From Enterobacter sp. RIT418 (lineage in GTDB: Bacteria; Pseudomonadota; Gammaproteobacteria; Enterobacterales; Enterobacteriaceae), in the NCBI RefSeq assembly GCF_003057745.1, contig NZ_QBJD02000006.1, positions 186,001-250,000 on the forward strand: a DNA stretch of 64,000 nt, read 5' to 3'. A program made the position numbers and the translations under genes. The notes under the pieces are model-generated. The model did not search any database. It saw nothing but the letters and a program-made list of their open reading frames with translations, and was not told the origin of the DNA. Shown one piece after another: positions 60,365 through 64,000 of this stretch; position 1 is the first letter of the stretch, and every line of letters starts with the position of its first letter.

Positions 60365-60391
60365 TAAAACGGTAACGGTTGTTACCGTTTT
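60365..60391. terminator. Bidirectional terminator between ahr and dhaKL
   Basis: A perfect 11-bp stem AAAACGGTAAC/GTTACCGTTTT with loop GGTT, and A/T-rich ends on both strands, lies between the convergent ahr and dhaKL genes. Confidence 0.88.
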
Positions 60392-61941
60392 GCTTCTATC
60401 ATGGCATTAAACACTTCTGCCACCGCAACTGCCCCCGGATCGGTCACCCCGTCCAGATTCTCTTTATTCACATACGACGAACGCCCCGCGCCCGCTTTTT
60501 CCATTTTCGCCGTCGCGTCAGCGCCTGCCTGTGCCGCCTTTGCCGCCGCCTTAAGATCGCCTTTCTGCAGCGCCTCAAGCGCCGGCTGCAGCGCATCGAT
60601 CAGGGTACGATCTCCGAGATCGGCCCCACCGTAGTGCTTCATCTGCGCCAGCCCGCCCAGCAGCGCGTCCGCCAGCGGCTTGCCGTCTTGCAGCTTCTGC
60701 CCGGCCGCCGTAAAGAAGATCGACATCAATACTCCGCTCGATCCCCCCATCACGGTCGCCAGACGTTCGCCCACCAGCAGGAGCAGCTTTGGCAGGTCGT
60801 TAAGCGGCAGCTGCTTTTTCTCCAGCCGCTGCGCAATGTCCCGCGCGCCTTGCGCAAAGGTTGACCCCGTATCCCCGTCGCCCACTTTGGCATCCAGCGC
60901 GTTCAGCCTGTTCTCAAGATCGAGCAGCGTCTGCGTCACCGCCCGCACGCCTGCAGCAACCTGCGCATTCTCCGACGGCGTAAACTCCACGCTGTCGTGA
61001 ATTGCGGTATGGGGCAGCGTTTTCACCGGCGAAAATGCAACGGGCTTTTGCCAGCCCAGCGTCTCAACGCTTTCAGTAAGCGCCTTCTCAAAGGCGTCAT
61101 TAAGCTTCAGCAGGGAAAGCGAAAACCCTTTCATATCCAGCGAGCTCACCAGCGGCGCGGGGCCAATCAGGTAGGCGATCTGCTCTTTGAGGGCCGAATG
61201 CGCCAGCTCTTTGGTCAGCAGCGCCATCTCCAGCGCCGAAACGCCGCCCAGATTGTTAATCAGCACCGCGAAGCGACCCTTACCCGCCTGTTCCATAAGC
61301 GGCTTCACCAACGTCTCGATAATCCGCCTGCTGTTTTGCGTATCCACAACGGAAGCCCCCGGCTCCCCGTGGATGCCCAGACCAAGCTCAACGTGGCCTT
61401 TTTTGATGCGCCCCTCTTCATCATCGCTTCCTGGAAGATTGCAGGTTTGCATAGCCACGCCCAGGCTCCAGAGGTTATCGCACGCCTGCCGCGCGATATC
61501 CCGAACCTCATTCAGCGACTTGCCGCGCTCTGCCGCATCGCCCGCAATTTTATGCACCAGCGCCGTACCGGCAATGCCGCGCGGCTGCTTGTTGTCCGGC
61601 AGGGCAATATCATCCGCGACGATGACCATTTCGACCTTCAACCCGTAGCGCTTGGCTTTTTCAGCCGCCAGGCCGAAGTTAAGGCGGTCACCGGTGTAGT
61701 TTTTGACAATCAGCAGACAGCCACGGTCGCCCGTTACCGCCACGATGGCATTCAGCACCGCATCCACGCTCGGCGAGGCGAACAGATCGCCACACACCGC
61801 CGCCGTGAGCATCCCTTTCCCTACAAAACCGGCATGTGCCGGTTCGTGACCAGAGCCACCGCCGGAGATGACCGCCACGCGGCTTTTGTCCCAGTCGCCG
61901 CGCGCCACCACGCGAATTGCAGGGTCGATATCAAGCTTCAC
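60382..61941 (-). CDS. dhaK: ATP-dependent dihydroxyacetone kinase (DhaK-DhaL fusion), start codon damaged
   Basis: A single-chain ATP-type dihydroxyacetone kinase like that of Citrobacter freundii. The DhaK part (about 1-300) has ISGGGSGHEPAHAGFVGKG and the substrate-binding His in GLGIHGEPGASV. The DhaL part (about 325-519) has the nucleotide loop NALDAKVGDGDTGSTFAQG and GGSSGVLMSIFF. From GTG 61941 it makes 519 residues, lacking about 29 conserved N-terminal residues that remain in frame upstream behind ATA instead of ATG. The protein may be made poorly or be inactive. No glycerol dehydrogenase or dhaR lies near it. Confidence 0.88.
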   Translation of the reverse strand: MKLDIDPAIRVVARGDWDKSRVAVISGGGSGHEPAHAGFVGKGMLTAAVCGDLFASPSVDAVLNAIVAVTGDRGCLLIVKNYTGDRLNFGLAAEKAKRYGLKVEMVIVADDIALPDNKQPRGIAGTALVHKIAGDAAERGKSLNEVRDIARQACDNLWSLGVAMQTCNLPGSDDEEGRIKKGHVELGLGIHGEPGASVVDTQNSRRIIETLVKPLMEQAGKGRFAVLINNLGGVSALEMALLTKELAHSALKEQIAYLIGPAPLVSSLDMKGFSLSLLKLNDAFEKALTESVETLGWQKPVAFSPVKTLPHTAIHDSVEFTPSENAQVAAGVRAVTQTLLDLENRLNALDAKVGDGDTGSTFAQGARDIAQRLEKKQLPLNDLPKLLLLVGERLATVMGGSSGVLMSIFFTAAGQKLQDGKPLADALLGGLAQMKHYGGADLGDRTLIDALQPALEALQKGDLKAAAKAAQAGADATAKMEKAGAGRSSYVNKENLDGVTDPGAVAVAEVFNAMIEAKR

Positions 61942-62028
61942 GAGATTACCGTGCGGCGCGGAGATCAGTATGCCTTCAATGGCGTCGTTGACCAGCTGTT
62001 TGCGGTCGTTAAAGAAGAATCTGGATAT
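61942..62028 (-). other. Conserved N-terminus of dhaKL, preceded by ATA instead of ATG
   Basis: In frame with dhaKL this encodes SRFFFNDRKQLVNDAIEG and then ILISAPHGNL, which match the N-terminus of DhaK proteins. The codon at 62028-62026 is ATA where ATG is expected. GGAAAG lies 5 nt upstream, as a proper ribosome-binding site. A TAA stop lies 7 codons before it with no ATG, GTG or TTG between. A single base change would restore ATG. Confidence 0.82.
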
Positions 62029-62165
62029 AGCTTTCCAAAATTTTGTTTACCGTATGCAAAAGCATAGCCTGCGCTGGATAACGCGCCGCAAAGTCAGGAA
62101 TTTACGCAGACATTTTGCCGTCGGGTTGCCTATACTGCACCCATGTCAAAGTGAGGACGCGCATC

Positions 62166-63668
62166 ATGAGTACACCCTTGTTAATTGCCCGGACGCGGGA
62201 AAAAGAGCTGTTTTTACTGCCCGCGATGGCAAACCGCCACGGCCTGATCACCGGCGCGACGGGGACGGGGAAAACCGTCACCCTACAGAAGCTGGCAGAG
62301 TCGCTTTCAGAGATTGGCGTACCGGTATTTATGGCCGATGTAAAAGGCGATTTAACCGGCGTAGCTCAGGAAGGCGCGGCGTCGGAAAAACTGCTCGAGC
62401 GCCTCAAAAACATTGGTATTACGGACTGGACTCCCCACAACAACCCGGTTGTGCTATGGGACATTTTTGGCGAGAAAGGCCACCCTGTTCGCGCGACCGT
62501 CTCCGACCTTGGCCCGCTTCTTCTCGCCCGTCTTCTGAACCTGAATGAGGTGCAGTCCGGCGTGCTGAACATCATCTTTCGCATCGCCGACGATCAGGGG
62601 CTGCTGCTGCTTGATTTCAAAGATCTGCGCGCCATTACGCAATATATCGGGGATAACGCTAAATCCTTCCAGAACCAGTACGGCAACATCAGCAGCGCCT
62701 CGGTGGGTGCTATTCAGCGCGGGCTGCTGACGCTGGAGCAACAGGGTGCCGCGCACTTCTTCGGCGAGCCGATGCTGGATATCAAAGACTGGATGCGCAC
62801 CGACGGTAGCGGCAAAGGCATCATTAATATTCTCAGCGCGGAAAAGCTCTATCAGATGCCCAAGCTCTATGCGGCAAGCCTGCTGTGGATGCTGTCTGAA
62901 CTGTACGAACAGCTGCCGGAAGCGGGCGATCTGGAAAAGCCAAAGCTGGTCTTCTTCTTTGACGAAGCGCATCTGTTGTTTAACGATGCGCCTCAGGTGC
63001 TGCTGGATAAGATTGAACAGGTCATCCGCCTGATTCGCTCCAAAGGCGTGGGCGTTTGGTTCGTTTCGCAAAACCCATCGGATATTCCTGACAACGTGCT
63101 CGGCCAGCTCGGTAACCGCGTTCAGCATGCCCTGCGCGCCTTTACGCCAAAAGATCAGAAAGCGGTGAAAGCCGCCGCGCAAACCATGCGGGCCAATCCC
63201 GCGTTTGATACCGAGGCCGCGATTCAAGCTCTGGGGACAGGTGAGGCGCTCATCTCCTTCCTGGACGCAAAAGGCAGCCCGTCGGTGGTCGAACGCGCAA
63301 TGGTCATTGCCCCCTGTTCAAGAATGGGGCCCGTGACCGACGATGAACGCAACGGCCTGATCAACCACTCGCCGGTTTACGGCAAATACGAAGATGAAGT
63401 GGATCGGGAGTCGGCGTTTGAGATACTGCAAAAAGGGGTGCAGGCGGCTACCGAATCTCAGGACGCGCCGGCTGCCAAAGGTGAATCAGTGGCCGTGGAC
63501 GACGGCATTCTCGGTGGGTTGAAAGATATTCTCTTCGGCACCACCGGGCCGCGCGGCGGCAAGCGCGACGGCGTGGTACAAACGATGGCGAAAAGCGCGG
63601 CGCGGCAGGTCACCAACCAGATTGTGCGCGGCATGCTGGGAAGCCTGTTAGGCGGCCGTCGTCGGTAA
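62166..63668 (+). CDS. yjgR: YjgR, DUF853 HerA-like P-loop ATPase
   Basis: A 500-residue protein of the DUF853/HerA-FtsK ATPase group, with unknown role. Walker A is [16 protein letters not shown] (near 27-42), Walker B is [13 protein letters not shown] (near 262-275) and an arginine-rich RGGKRDG motif is near the end. The start is [15 protein letters not shown], preceded by GTGAGGAC. It ends GSLLGGRRR and overlaps the tail of yhcC by 21 bp on the opposite strand. Confidence 0.95.
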   Translation: MSTPLLIARTREKELFLLPAMANRHGLITGATGTGKTVTLQKLAESLSEIGVPVFMADVKGDLTGVAQEGAASEKLLERLKNIGITDWTPHNNPVVLWDIFGEKGHPVRATVSDLGPLLLARLLNLNEVQSGVLNIIFRIADDQGLLLLDFKDLRAITQYIGDNAKSFQNQYGNISSASVGAIQRGLLTLEQQGAAHFFGEPMLDIKDWMRTDGSGKGIINILSAEKLYQMPKLYAASLLWMLSELYEQLPEAGDLEKPKLVFFFDEAHLLFNDAPQVLLDKIEQVIRLIRSKGVGVWFVSQNPSDIPDNVLGQLGNRVQHALRAFTPKDQKAVKAAAQTMRANPAFDTEAAIQALGTGEALISFLDAKGSPSVVERAMVIAPCSRMGPVTDDERNGLINHSPVYGKYEDEVDRESAFEILQKGVQAATESQDAPAAKGESVAVDDGILGGLKDILFGTTGPRGGKRDGVVQTMAKSAARQVTNQIVRGMLGSLLGGRRR

Positions 63669-64000
63669 ATGCGGACCCCACGGGCGGCCCAGCGCCGAGC
63701 CCTGAACGCCGTGTTCGTGCAGATAGCGGTCGATTTCCAGCATCCCCGTCCAGCGGTTTTCACACCAGAGCGGTGCCAGAAGCGTGGGGCGGCGGGCGCT
63801 GGCGGAGATGCGGTGATAGACGATCTCCGGCGGCGTGTGGCGAATCATCTCGCCTGCCGTCACGGTGTACTCATCGAGTTCGATGCCGCTTAGCCGCCCC
63901 GCTTCCCAGGCCTTCGCCATAATGCTGCCTTTCACAATGTGCAGCGGGTGGAGCTTGATGCCGTCCACACCGGTTTCGACCACTCTTTCCAGCGTGTCGA
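63648..64000 (-). CDS. yhcC: YhcC, radical SAM protein (partial; N-terminus outside window)
   Basis: Only the C-terminal 117 or so codons are present. The sequence [20 protein letters not shown] and [18 protein letters not shown] then QGSALGRPW fit E. coli YhcC. In E. coli the protein ends a few residues after GRPW. Here it continues GPHLPTTAA, with the last seven codons and stop lying antisense to the 3' end of yjgR. It is a TIM-barrel radical SAM protein of unknown substrate. arcB is its usual neighbour but lies 12.5 kb away. Confidence 0.92.
   Translation of the reverse strand, partial: DTLERVVETGVDGIKLHPLHIVKGSIMAKAWEAGRLSGIELDEYTVTAGEMIRHTPPEIVYHRISASARRPTLLAPLWCENRWTGMLEIDRYLHEHGVQGSALGRPWGPHLPTTAA

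Noticed and set aside
60997-62067. A 356-codon open frame on the plus strand
   Set aside because: It is antisense to dhaKL and unrelated to any family I recognise.
61942-62165. A leuX-type tRNA or attachment site near ahr/dhaKL that could explain the moved block
   Set aside because: I looked for tRNA cloverleaf signatures in the ahr-dhaKL and dhaKL-yjgR gaps and saw none.

Overview
The window is chromosomal DNA from a gamma-proteobacterium of the order Enterobacterales. The proteins read as very close relatives of Escherichia coli K-12 proteins, usually of identical length. The GC-rich codon use, REP-like palindromes between genes, a PmrAB-like pair next to dacB and a one-chain dihydroxyacetone kinase point to Enterobacter or a near relative such as Lelliottia, Klebsiella or Kosakonia. 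Genus is an inference. I see no prophage, insertion sequence, CRISPR array, plasmid functions or rRNA; nearly everything is core genome.

Layout. 1-5300: end of yhbS, then ubiT and the divergent ubiUV (O2-independent ubiquinone synthesis), yhbW and the tryptophan permease gene mtr. 5300-17700 (minus strand): the RNA and translation cluster, tRNA-fMet(metY)-rimP-nusA-infB-rbfA-truB-rpsO-pnp-nlpI-yrbN-deaD. 17900-24400: argG (+), then leuU tRNA, secG, glmM, folP and ftsH on the minus strand. 24400-33600: rlmE, yhbY, greA, dacB, a two-component system, obgE, yhbE, rpmA, rplU and ispB. 33800-39000: sfsB, then murA, ibaG and the mlaFEDCB phospholipid-transport operon. 39200-47100 (plus strand): yrbG-kdsD-kdsC-lptC-lptA-lptB-rpoN-hpf-ptsN-rapZ-npr, covering Kdo supply, LPS export, sigma-54 and the nitrogen phosphotransferase system. 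47100-51100: mtgA and elbB, the sRNA gene arcZ on the plus strand, and arcB.

51200-63670 is unexpected. lptG, lptF, pepA, holC, valS, yjgM, ahr, a dhaKL fusion gene and yjgR lie between arcB and yhcC. In E. coli K-12 arcB and yhcC are direct neighbours, and the lptFG/pepA/valS/yjgR genes are in a distant part of the chromosome. Both edges of this 12.5-kb block are in the window, and its order looks like a circular permutation of the E. coli order opened between lptG and yjgR. The last codons of yhcC run antisense into the 3' end of yjgR, as expected at a rearrangement junction.

Other points worth a look: the dhaKL gene carries ATA where its conserved start codon should be; a PmrA/PmrB-like pair with a very short sensor region holding an ExxE motif sits between dacB and obgE; a 21-bp near-perfect inverted repeat abuts the yhbW start; and the tiny gene yrbN overlaps the deaD start. 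I did not find a convincing new multi-gene system. The transposed block and the damaged dhaKL start are the strongest unusual observations.
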